Part shown: one piece after another, positions 16,485 through 23,404 of the stretch
Layout of the letters: each line of letters starts with the position of its first letter
Position numbering within the stretch: the stretch's first letter is position 1
Virus record (IMG/VR): IMGVR_UViG_3300031728_000002
Span: 1 to 36,357 of that record
From: a virus
Length of the DNA: 36,357 nucleotides
Strand: one strand, 5' to 3'
The notes under the pieces: generated by a model
What the model was told of the DNA's origin: nothing
The model's input: the letters and a program-made list of their open reading frames with translations, nothing else
Database searches by the model: none
Program-made: the position numbers and the translations under genes

Positions 16485-16502
16485 GTGTTTTATGTCAAAC
16501 AC
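16485..16502. terminator. Possible weak bidirectional terminator hairpin
   Basis: GTGTTT at 16485-16490 pairs with AAACAC at 16497-16502 around a 6-base loop, between two convergent genes. On the minus strand a TTTTT run follows within about 15 bases. The stem is only 6 bp and AT-rich, so termination would be weak. The stop codon of the receiver-protein gene lies in the hairpin. Confidence 0.3.
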
Positions 16503-16840
16503 TTATTGACCCATTCAGTAACGAGAGCATCATATATTTCACAGACATCGCATGGTTTAGTAAGAATATGTATATTGGGCATATCATATTTGAGTGTATA
16601 GTTTGCTGTGTATATTACGAAGGGTATTGTTGAATGTTGAACTATCTTTAGTCCGTCTGATTTGTTTGGACAATCCCAATCACTAAGGATTATGTCAAAA
16701 TTTCCGTCTTGAAGAGCTATTAGTCCATCATCACAGGAATGTTTGACTGTTATACTTTTCCAAGTATTTTTCATTACTCTGGAAAGCATACGAGTAATTT
16801 GTTCATCATCATCAATGATTAGTAAATTTAGATTTTTCAT
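16490..16840 (-). CDS. CheY-like single-domain response regulator
   Basis: 116 residues from the ATG at 16840, directly after the stop of the upstream minus-strand gene; an in-frame ATG 12 codons earlier overlaps that gene. All receiver-domain landmarks are present: the acidic pocket D10/D11 in NLLIIDDDEQ, the phospho-acceptor D54 in ILSDWDCP, T78 in FVIYTAN, and K95-P96 in HILTKPCD. It has no output domain. As in CheY or Spo0F, it would be phosphorylated by a histidine kinase, presumably of the host, and act by protein contact. It lies in a three-gene opposite-strand cassette inserted in the late operon, read from the promoter at 17283-17310. A receiver protein is unusual in a phage tail region. 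Confidence 0.85.
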   Translation of the reverse strand: MKNLNLLIIDDDEQITRMLSRVMKNTWKSITVKHSCDDGLIALQDGNFDIILSDWDCPNKSDGLKIVQHSTIPFVIYTANYTLKYDMPNIHILTKPCDVCEIYDALVTEWVNKCLT

Positions 16841-16841
16841 T

Positions 16842-17021
16842 TTATTGTCTTTCTGTTTGGATCGTTGTTTCCACAAAATGGATAGTTAGTTTTATGATGT
16901 CTTCATGTGTTGGATTTTGTACCCACCAGTTGATTTCATTTTCGGCATATGCAAAACTGTTTGACCAACTAGGATGTTTTTTGGCTTCTTTGAATGATAT
17001 TGATGTTTTTGGGAGTGACAT
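16842..17021 (-). CDS. Small hypothetical protein of the opposite-strand cassette
   Basis: 59 residues from ATG 17021 to TAA 16842. The sequence starts MSLPKTSISFKEAKKHPSWS and includes the aromatic segment INWWVQNPTHEDIIKL; it is soluble and probably helical. The start lies 5 bases after the stop of the Cys-rich gene upstream, and the stop is 1 base before the ATG of the receiver protein, so the three genes form one tight unit. No strong ribosome binding site is visible, so translational coupling is likely. No family is recognised. It might be a partner of the receiver protein. Confidence 0.5.
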   Translation of the reverse strand: MSLPKTSISFKEAKKHPSWSNSFAYAENEINWWVQNPTHEDIIKLTIHFVETTIQTERQ

Positions 17022-17025
17022 TTAT

Positions 17026-17238
17026 TTACCATGCGATAGGGATTGATTTTTTGCATGAATCACAAGGTTCAGTATTTGCTTTGGAAAGATGTGAATTCAT
17101 AACATAAATAGCATTTCCTTCTTTTTCTAGTCGTTTAGCACATTCTGTACAGTAGAGATAACCTCTGTTGTCGACTATTCCTGTAATTGTATTATTTGGG
17201 TCATTTTTTTGATAGATATAAATTTCTGAGGCTTTCAT
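17026..17238 (-). CDS. Small Cys-rich, probably zinc-binding protein
   Basis: 70 residues from ATG 17238, behind AAAGGAACAAACTA on the minus strand. Two CxxC pairs (YCTEC at residues 29-33 and PCDSC near 58-62) are spaced as in a zinc ribbon. The N-terminus is MKASEIYIYQKNDPNNT. It is the first gene after the minus-strand promoter, so it is probably the best expressed of the three. Small zinc-ribbon proteins in phages often modulate host proteins such as RNA polymerase, but no specific family is recognised. Confidence 0.6.
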   Translation of the reverse strand: MKASEIYIYQKNDPNNTITGIVDNRGYLYCTECAKRLEKEGNAIYVMNSHLSKANTEPCDSCKKSIPIAW

Positions 17239-17254
17239 TAGTTTGTTCCTTTCT

Positions 17255-17271
17255 GTCGAAATCTTATCGAC
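17255..17271. repeat. Short inverted repeat in the minus-strand leader
   Basis: GTCGA and TCGAC form 5-bp arms around a 7-base centre (17255-17271). They lie between the minus-strand promoter and the ribosome binding site of the Cys-rich gene. It could be an operator for the neighbouring RHH protein or a leader hairpin. The arms are short, so this could be chance. Confidence 0.3.
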
Positions 17272-17282
17272 TATCTATATGA

Positions 17283-17310
17283 ATATTAACATTATGATAA
17301 AGTTTGTCAA
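17283..17310 (-). promoter_or_regulatory. Sigma70-type promoter for the opposite-strand cassette
   Basis: Read on the minus strand, TTGACA (17305-17310) is a perfect -35 hexamer. TAATAT (17283-17288) lies 16 bases downstream as a -10-like hexamer, 4 of 6 to consensus. The first cassette gene starts about 45 bases further on. The site suggests that host RNA polymerase transcribes the cassette independently of the late operon. Confidence 0.6.
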
Positions 17311-17337
17311 TTTTTTTGATAAAAAAATGCAAAAGTG

Positions 17338-17367
17338 TTGATAATAATAGCAGAAAAGTGGTATTAT
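17338..17367 (+). promoter_or_regulatory. Possible sigma70-type promoter for the RHH gene
   Basis: TTGATA (17338-17343) and TATTAT (17362-17367) are separated by 18 bases, which is acceptable for a vegetative promoter. The RHH gene starts at 17400 behind AGGAAGG. With the minus-strand promoter it makes a divergent control region of 161 bases (17239-17399) with no other gene. Confidence 0.45.
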
Positions 17368-17399
17368 TTACTCAAGTAGTGTTTTAGGAAGGTTGTTGT

Positions 17400-17579
17400 A
17401 TGCCAAGGTTGAATGTTGAAATAAAAAGTGGTGTATATAAGAGGTTTCTTGATCAATGTAAGGAGGATGGTAGAAGTGCTAGTGATGTTGTTAGAGAGTT
17501 GATTTTAGATTATGTGGAGAGAAGAGTTAGGGAAAAATTTAGGATTGCTAAAATAGAGAAAGAAGTTACAGATGAATGA
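17400..17579 (+). CDS. Ribbon-helix-helix (CopG/Arc-type) DNA-binding protein
   Basis: 59 residues from ATG 17400, behind AGGAAGGTTGTTGT. The sequence follows the RHH plan: a beta strand (RLNVEIK, residues 3-9), helix A (VYKRFLDQCKEDG), then a turn and helix B (SASDVVRELILDYVERRV). Such proteins dimerise and insert the paired strand into the DNA major groove at palindromic or tandem half-sites; Arc, CopG and MetJ are models. It overlaps the next gene by 8 bases and has its own promoter-like element next to the divergent cassette promoter. Autoregulation or control of the palindromes seen elsewhere in the window is possible. Targets are not shown by the sequence. Confidence 0.8.
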   Translation: MPRLNVEIKSGVYKRFLDQCKEDGRSASDVVRELILDYVERRVREKFRIAKIEKEVTDE

Positions 17580-18399
17580 GATGAATGATGAAAAGATTAT
17601 CGATGATAAAATTGTATTAGATAAGACAAAAGGTCATGTTCTTGATATAGGGCCAGGTTGTATTACTATTGAATTGCCAGCGGGATATATTCATGATGAT
17701 GGAGATCTTCACGTGCATGCTGTATTACGTGAGATGAAGGGACCAGAAGAAGAATTGTTGGCTAGTAAAGGTTCAATAGTTTCTAGATTGAATGTTATAA
17801 TTGGGAATTGCTTAGAGCAAATAGGGTCTATTAGTGATAAGTCTTTATTAAGAAAAATAGCTTGTAATCTGATAGCTCAAGATAGAATGGCTATTCTTTT
17901 GGCTCTTCGTAGAATATCACTTGGTGATTTTTATGATTGTACAGTTACATGTCCAGAGTGTAATGTGAGTCAGCATGTTACGGTAAATTTATCAGAAATT
18001 GAAATTTCACCAATGCCAAATAGGATGGAAAGAGAAATGGTTAATGTTCTTCCTAGTGGAAGAGAAGTAAAATGGCATGTGATAAGGATAGAAGATGAAG
18101 AATGGCTTACAGAGCAGCGTAAAAGAAAAAGAGATAAAGAACTTTTAACATTACATTTATTGTCTCGTGTTGATTCGATTGATGATATTGAAGTAGATAG
18201 AAAGAATAAGTATAAAGAAGCTATTGATTTGTTGATGGATTTACCGATAAGGGATAGAGCTACTTTGAGAGATCTTTTTGATAAAAAAGAAGATAATATA
18301 GATACGTTGGTGCAGTTTATGTGTGAGAGGTGTGGACATGAATGGGAAGGTAAGTTGGATGTTGGTCAGCCAAGTTTTTTCTTCCCATCGGTCAAATAG
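17572..18399 (+). CDS. T4 gp26/gp51-like baseplate assembly protein / tail assembly chaperone
   Basis: 275 residues in the zero frame. The ATG at 17572 overlaps the RHH stop; an in-frame ATG at 17581 is possible. The middle is helical (RLNVIIGNCLEQIG, then LALRRISLGDFYDCTV). A zinc-ribbon-like pair of knuckles, CPEC near residue 129 and CERCGHEWEG near 251, brackets a helical domain. The end, VGQPSFFFPSVK, is typical of these T4-gp26-like proteins, which normally continue into a helical '..E-x-Y-x-L...MP..RR..' segment. Here that segment is in the -1 frame, just behind a T TTT TTC slippery heptamer. The next intact gene is the tape measure, the expected neighbour of a tail assembly chaperone. 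Confidence 0.75.
   Translation: MNEMNDEKIIDDKIVLDKTKGHVLDIGPGCITIELPAGYIHDDGDLHVHAVLREMKGPEEELLASKGSIVSRLNVIIGNCLEQIGSISDKSLLRKIACNLIAQDRMAILLALRRISLGDFYDCTVTCPECNVSQHVTVNLSEIEISPMPNRMEREMVNVLPSGREVKWHVIRIEDEEWLTEQRKRKRDKELLTLHLLSRVDSIDDIEVDRKNKYKEAIDLLMDLPIRDRATLRDLFDKKEDNIDTLVQFMCERCGHEWEGKLDVGQPSFFFPSVK
18375..18381 (+). promoter_or_regulatory. -1 frameshift slippery heptamer T TTT TTC
   Basis: The zero frame reads AGT TTT TTC TTC, so bases 18375-18381 form the canonical X XXY YYZ heptamer T TTT TTC. After a -1 slip, translation enters an open frame with CTT CCC ATC GGT and continues to TAA 18579-18581. The zero-frame stop is only 16 bases beyond the heptamer. Recoding of this kind is well known in tail assembly chaperone genes next to the tape measure (lambda G/GT). 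Confidence 0.65.
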
Positions 18400-18581
18400 A
18401 TGTCCTTGAGGATGAAATGTTTTATTTAATGGAAAGACAAGGACAGAGTTATTTGACCATTATGAATATGCCATATTCAAGAAGAAAGCGGTTTGTAGAA
18501 AAAAAATCTTCATTAGATAGATCTGCTATGAATGTTAAAAAGAATCAGCAAAGTTATAGCAGACCAAGACGAAGAAGGTAA
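18381..18581 (+). CDS. -1 frame extension of the baseplate assembly protein
   Basis: 66 codons open from the slippery site to TAA 18579-18581. The reading is LPIGQIDVLEDEMFYLMERQ, a Met-Pro turn in TIMNMPYSRRKRF and a basic tail ending in PRRRR. This is the helical C-terminal segment expected in intact homologues. The ten residues before the first ATG (IGQIDVLEDE) already fit the family, which favours a frameshift product of about 336 residues. An internal restart at ATG 18417, with GAGG five bases ahead, would give a separate 54-residue protein. Both products may be made. Confidence 0.65.
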   Translation, partial: LPIGQIDVLEDEMFYLMERQGQSYLTIMNMPYSRRKRFVEKKSSLDRSAMNVKKNQQSYSRPRRRR

Positions 18582-18596
18582 CGAACTCGAGTTCGT
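18581..18596. promoter_or_regulatory. 16-bp palindrome ACGAACTCGAGTTCGT, copy 4
   Basis: This is a perfect inverted repeat whose first base is the last base of the TAA that closes the frameshift extension. The GAGG ribosome binding site of the tape measure gene follows directly at 18597-18600. It is placed exactly between two tightly linked tail genes. Confidence 0.85.
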
Positions 18597-18606
18597 GAGG
18601 TAAATA

Positions 18607-21600
18607 ATGGGTTTTCTTGGTATATCATTGGAGATGGCAGCTGTTGATGCTGGAATGAAGGATGGCATTGTAAAGGCTGCAAAAGCACTTGATGATGTTA
18701 ACAAAATGTTAATAGACCAGGATAGTGTTATCAAGAAAATCAAGAAAGAGAATTTTTTTGAAGATACAGAAAAAAATGCCGGTAAAGCATCTAATAAAGT
18801 AGGTATTTTATCTAAGACATTTAAAGAGCTTGGCAATATTGGGTCAAAATCTGCAAATAAAATAAAATCATCTTTTGATAAAATAAGAAATTCTGTGATG
18901 CAATTTAATATTGCTGATATGGCATCAAATGTTAGAACATTAACTGGAGAGACTGGTAATCTTACAAATAGTTTGGAAGCTACAATGGTGAGTATGCTTC
19001 AGTCTACTAAACCAGTTGCTGCATCATTGAATTTATCAGGAAAGGAGATGAGGAAGTTTGCAAGTCAAGCGGCAAGTATGGCCTATGGTATGAATACATC
19101 GGCTGATGCTGTTGCAGAGACAATGAGGTCAATTCATGTAGCTAATAAGGGAGCAACAGAGGCTATGAATGAATTGGGATTGTCTACAAAAGATTGGGTA
19201 AAAGTTGTTCAAACAACTAACGTTCCTATGTCTGAATATACAGCTATTCTTGGTGATATGACAACAAGTTGGCAAGCTTCACCAAAAGAGGCCGCTAATA
19301 TGATTGACAGCCTTATGGCAATAGGAAAGGCTGCTGGAACTGGAACTGGTGCTGTAAAGAATGCAAAAGTTCAGTTGGATGAATTAGGGGAAGTTTTTAA
19401 AACATTGCCTCCTTCTATGGCAAGAACTTCTGACGAGATAATGAGTTTAATGCAATCATCAGCTAGAATGTCTGGTGTATTTAGAGAGATGGGAGATACG
19501 CAAGAAGAAGCTATAACAAAGGCAAATACTGTAGCAAGAATGTTTGCTGAACAGGATGTAGCTATTAGAAAAGCTTTAAATATTGGTGACGAACGTGCTC
19601 TTATGGATAATCCATTGCTTAAGTATCTCATGAGACTTGGTATTGGATTTGATTCGGCTAGAAAAATTATTGAAACTGGTAGTCGTGACGTAGTTGCTGG
19701 TATGAAGATGGTTAATAATGTTTATGCACGTTTTGGGACTGATGTGTCTCCACAGGTTCAAAGAGCTTTATCTGGATTAAGTGGTGCTCTTGGAGAAGGA
19801 GCTGCTGGATTATCATATTTGGCAGCTAATACAAAACAAGGAACTGCTGCATTAGATAAAATGGCAAAAATGTCTGTTGAGGGGTCTGGTGCATTAAAGA
19901 AATTTGGAAAAGATGCATATAGTTCTGGATTGACATTACAGGAAACATATGACCGAGCAAAGGAAGCTTTTGATACAACCATTAGAAGTATAGCTAGACG
20001 AAATGTAAGAAATCTTGTTGGAAAACAAATTGCTGGTATGCGTGAAGCAGGAAAAGAAATAAAAGAACTTGGTTCTGATAAAACTTGGGGACCATGGGTA
20101 AATGCATTATCTCAATTTCGTCAGATGGGTATTAGTGGTGTATTTGCATCTATGGCTGAATATACAGGGGTTGGTGCTAAAAACGCGGCAAAATTTGGAT
20201 CTAAAATTGGATTAGTATTTGATACAGTTAGTCAGTTTGGAAGTGAACTTGCTCCAATAATGCATATGTTGGGTATGGCAGGTCCTCTTGCTCCATTAAT
20301 TGCTGCTGGAGGTATTGGTGCTTTATTATTTATGGATGATTCGTCTGTTAGACAAATTTTAGGTCCATTTTATAAAATTTTTAATGATTTAAAAAATAAG
20401 GCTGCAGAAATATGGGATTATTTTATAGGTATTTGGGATAATAAAGTTGTTCCTAGGATTAAAGTATTTTGGAAATATGATATGAAACCAGCAATGATTG
20501 ATTTTTGGAATGAAGATTTTATTCCTTTTTTGAAAGAAAATATTCCTAAATTGGGGATGGCAATATGGGATGGAATTAAGTGGGCTTGGAATAAATTAGG
20601 AGAGATGACAGGAACTACTGGTCAGGCAGGTGTTATAGGTGGAGCTATGTTGGCTGGTTTTGGACCAGGAATGGTCGGAGCTGGTACTCAAGCTGGAATA
20701 GCTTTTTTGAAAGCTGTTGCATCTCATCCAACTGCTGCTGGTGCTACAGGTCTTGCTGGTTTAGCTGCTTATGCTGGGTGGAAAATGGCAGAGTCTATTT
20801 TTGGGCCAAAATCTGTTAGTAATGCAATAGCTGAAGCTGAGGTAATAGCTGGTGGAAGTGCTGATAAGTTTGGAATGTATAAGTTGGCATGGCAACGTAA
20901 ACCGGAAGAGATGGCAGGTCAATTGGGCAGATTAAGAGCTGCTCTTAAGGCGGAAAAGGAAAGTTGGTTTCCTGATAGTGATGATGTTAAAATTCTTGAA
21001 AAAGCTATATCTTTATTAACGGATGCCCAAAGTGAGCTTATTCTTGATAAGACGGAATCTAATGTTGAAAAATATACTTTGGGTGGAAAGACGACAGCAG
21101 AGCAATTTATAAATGGTTTAACATCAGGATTAGAAGAAGGTAGGCAATCTGTTGATGATGGTCTTGATTTTATAGCAGATGGAATGATAGCACATTCTCC
21201 AATAAAATCTGGTCCTCTTGCTGGTGAAGGAGAGTCTAACGCTGCATATCGTGGTGGATATTTTACGATGGAACAGTTTGCTTTAGGTATTACAGATAGT
21301 ACTGATATTATTAGGAGAGCAATTGAAACAACTCTTAATGATTCTGTTATACTTACTATAGATACATATGCTGCTAAAATGAGAGATCTTGCTAAACAAA
21401 AGATGTTTTTGGCATCTGTTGCTAAAGCAATGGTAAAAGATTTAGGTGGAAATATAGAAACATCTATTGATTCCGAATCTGATATAAATGTTAAAAAGAA
21501 TTTTGAAGCTGCTATGAATTTACCTGGTCTTGCTAGTGTTGTTTTGGCTGTTTCAAATGAAGGTGCTCAAACAAGGAAATTATTAAAACGTATTTTAGAA

Positions 21601-21681
21601 GAAAATATACGTCAAACTAGTGTAATGAGTGGTGGTGTGAGTATTCCTGTGACAGGAACTACTACTCCACCACCAAGTTGA
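18607..21681 (+). CDS. Tail tape measure protein
   Basis: 1024 residues, behind GTGAGGTAAATA. The sequence is helical, with an N-terminal coiled coil (residues ~20-100) and long repetitive helices (FASQAASMAYGMNTSADAVA, then TTSWQASPKEAANMIDSLMA). Hydrophobic stretches occur near residues 555-580 (GMAGPLAPLIAAGGIGALLF) and 680-735. The C-terminal element HSPIKSGPLAGEG...YRGGYFTMEQF is common in tape measures. It sets tail length and probably leaves the virion with the DNA. With the usual ~0.15 nm per residue, a tail of roughly 150 nm would follow. The gene follows the assembly chaperone, the standard order. Confidence 0.9.
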   Translation: MGFLGISLEMAAVDAGMKDGIVKAAKALDDVNKMLIDQDSVIKKIKKENFFEDTEKNAGKASNKVGILSKTFKELGNIGSKSANKIKSSFDKIRNSVMQFNIADMASNVRTLTGETGNLTNSLEATMVSMLQSTKPVAASLNLSGKEMRKFASQAASMAYGMNTSADAVAETMRSIHVANKGATEAMNELGLSTKDWVKVVQTTNVPMSEYTAILGDMTTSWQASPKEAANMIDSLMAIGKAAGTGTGAVKNAKVQLDELGEVFKTLPPSMARTSDEIMSLMQSSARMSGVFREMGDTQEEAITKANTVARMFAEQDVAIRKALNIGDERALMDNPLLKYLMRLGIGFDSARKIIETGSRDVVAGMKMVNNVYARFGTDVSPQVQRALSGLSGALGEGAAGLSYLAANTKQGTAALDKMAKMSVEGSGALKKFGKDAYSSGLTLQETYDRAKEAFDTTIRSIARRNVRNLVGKQIAGMREAGKEIKELGSDKTWGPWVNALSQFRQMGISGVFASMAEYTGVGAKNAAKFGSKIGLVFDTVSQFGSELAPIMHMLGMAGPLAPLIAAGGIGALLFMDDSSVRQILGPFYKIFNDLKNKAAEIWDYFIGIWDNKVVPRIKVFWKYDMKPAMIDFWNEDFIPFLKENIPKLGMAIWDGIKWAWNKLGEMTGTTGQAGVIGGAMLAGFGPGMVGAGTQAGIAFLKAVASHPTAAGATGLAGLAAYAGWKMAESIFGPKSVSNAIAEAEVIAGGSADKFGMYKLAWQRKPEEMAGQLGRLRAALKAEKESWFPDSDDVKILEKAISLLTDAQSELILDKTESNVEKYTLGGKTTAEQFINGLTSGLEEGRQSVDDGLDFIADGMIAHSPIKSGPLAGEGESNAAYRGGYFTMEQFALGITDSTDIIRRAIETTLNDSVILTIDTYAAKMRDLAKQKMFLASVAKAMVKDLGGNIETSIDSESDINVKKNFEAAMNLPGLASVVLAVSNEGAQTRKLLKRILEENIRQTSVMSGGVSIPVTGTTTPPPS

Positions 21682-21689
21682 GATAAAAA

Positions 21690-22079
21690 ATGAGTATTGG
21701 AACAGACCCAAATCCAAAGAAGAATTTATTGAGAGCTAGTACATTTTCTTATATGAATTTTATGCCTGAGCAGTTGATTTATGATAAGGAAAAGAATAAT
21801 TTGATTAGATTTAGATCTATGTTTGAAATGCCTAATTGGGATGGTGTGGAGGATGGAGAATTTAGTTATGTTATTAGTGGACAAAATGAACGTTTGGATA
21901 AAATAGCTGCGAAATTTTGGGGAATTGATAGACAGGAGCTTTATTGGGTAATTGCAGCAAGAAACAATTTAGATCTTCCAGATGTTCAACTTTATCAAGG
22001 TAGGACAATAAAAATTCCATCTAAAAGTTGGATAGATACATATTTGTTACCTCAAACACAGGATTATATTGAAAGATGA
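21690..22079 (+). CDS. Baseplate wedge protein with LysM-like domain (gp53-like)
   Basis: 129 residues starting 8 bases after the tape measure stop, without a strong ribosome binding site. The C-terminal half reads FSYVISGQNERLDKIAAKFW, ELYWVIAARNNLDLP, then LYQGRTIKIPS. That is the LysM-like pattern of T4 gp53 and of the small protein that links tube and hub in contractile injection systems. It is probably part of the inner baseplate. It overlaps the next gene by 4 bases (ATGA). Confidence 0.7.
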   Translation: MSIGTDPNPKKNLLRASTFSYMNFMPEQLIYDKEKNNLIRFRSMFEMPNWDGVEDGEFSYVISGQNERLDKIAAKFWGIDRQELYWVIAARNNLDLPDVQLYQGRTIKIPSKSWIDTYLLPQTQDYIER

Positions 22080-23404
22080 CAGTTAGATTTATAGACCCTG
22101 TTGCACAAGTAATAATAAAAGACCATGAAAGTGGTGCAGAATGGCATTGGGGGTCTTCATCACATCCTTTTTTGACTTCTCTTACTATGACATGGGAAGG
22201 TGATATGGTTATAACTGGCATAGTTATAGGCGTAGATATGCCTTATGATTATGCTATGACTGCGCTTGATGCATCAAAAACGCCGTTTAAAAAAGATAAT
22301 CTTGTGAGAGTTAGAATGGGATATGCATCAGGAGAATGGACAGAATGGGCTCATGGTGTATTAGCTGTTGGAGGAAAAGGATTATCAATAGGACCAGATG
22401 GTTTATCTGGTAATTTAGAAGTTAGTCATGTATCGATGAAGTTATTGGGATATACAGTTTCGAAAGATATCTTGAAGAATGCTGGATATGATGTTGAAAA
22501 ATTATTAAAATTACTAGGGGAAGAGATAGGTTGTGAAGTTGATATAACATCAAATGCTTTATCAAATATGAATGCATGGAAGCTTGCTGAACCAAGAACG
22601 ATTTCTTATAAAGAAAAGGCTAATTTTTATGCTGGTCTTGAAGGTATGAGTATTTGGCAAATTTTTAGAACTGTTTGCAAAGATAATGATTGTTCATTTT
22701 TTATTAAGAAATATAAGGGTGAGAAGACAATAATTATTCATACTGAAAAAGATATAACGAGTGGTAATTTGAATGAAACTGATTATGTAAATAAATATGT
22801 AATAAGAGGTATTGTAGATCCTTTAAATAATCAATATCCTTGTTTTGGATTTACACCTAAATCTGATGAGGCAGTGTGGTTGAGTAGGATACCTAGTTCT
22901 GCATCAGCAGGAACAAATGGTAGGGGAATAGATTCTGAGACTGCTGAAGATGTTGAATATGATGTTAGGTCTGAAGATCAAGAAGATGCAAGAGATGGTA
23001 AAGTTGAGAATACTGAGCCACAAGATATAAAAGCATCTGATGGATATGAAAAATATATAGCTGATGCTTTTAAAAATGATGGTTCTCTTGGAACTTTTAT
23101 GAGTGCACCAATTTTACCATATGGAACAGAAATTTTTAAAAATCAGGTTAGAAAATTTCAACGCCAAGGTGATCCTGGTATGCATATGGAAATAAACAGT
23201 ATTGGTGTTCCTGATGAAATGGTTGGTAATCTTTGTCAGTTATGGGGTGCTGGTGTGTTATTTAATGGTACGTTTTGTATAGAGAAGATGGTTCATTCAT
23301 GGAGTCCAGGTTCATGGGAAATGAGGTTAAATGTTTATCATCGTGGTAGTAAGGCTGTGTCTGGTGAACAGAAAGAACCCGCTGGAGGTCAACTTCCAAA
23401 ATGA
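22076..23404 (+). CDS. Baseplate hub protein (gpD / gp27-like)
   Basis: 442 residues, ATGA-overlapped with both neighbours. It has the alternating beta-barrel layout of the P2 gpD / T4 gp27 family: an N-terminal barrel (LTMTWEGDMVITGIVIGVDM), a middle with SIWQIFRTVCKDNDCSFFIK, and a C-terminal part with MEINSIGVPDEMVGNLCQL and MRLNVYHRG. It forms the trimer that joins the hexameric tube to the central spike. The adjacent spike gene supports this. A linker rich in Asp and Glu (EDVEYDVRSEDQEDARDGKV) near residue 300 is unusual and probably flexible. Confidence 0.75.
   Translation: MTVRFIDPVAQVIIKDHESGAEWHWGSSSHPFLTSLTMTWEGDMVITGIVIGVDMPYDYAMTALDASKTPFKKDNLVRVRMGYASGEWTEWAHGVLAVGGKGLSIGPDGLSGNLEVSHVSMKLLGYTVSKDILKNAGYDVEKLLKLLGEEIGCEVDITSNALSNMNAWKLAEPRTISYKEKANFYAGLEGMSIWQIFRTVCKDNDCSFFIKKYKGEKTIIIHTEKDITSGNLNETDYVNKYVIRGIVDPLNNQYPCFGFTPKSDEAVWLSRIPSSASAGTNGRGIDSETAEDVEYDVRSEDQEDARDGKVENTEPQDIKASDGYEKYIADAFKNDGSLGTFMSAPILPYGTEIFKNQVRKFQRQGDPGMHMEINSIGVPDEMVGNLCQLWGAGVLFNGTFCIEKMVHSWSPGSWEMRLNVYHRGSKAVSGEQKEPAGGQLPK

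Noticed and set aside
16494-16510. GTCAA...TTGAC inverted repeat overlapping the end of the receiver gene
   Set aside because: The 5-bp arms in coding sequence are not better than chance, and the adjacent 6-bp hairpin at 16485-16502 is the better terminator candidate.
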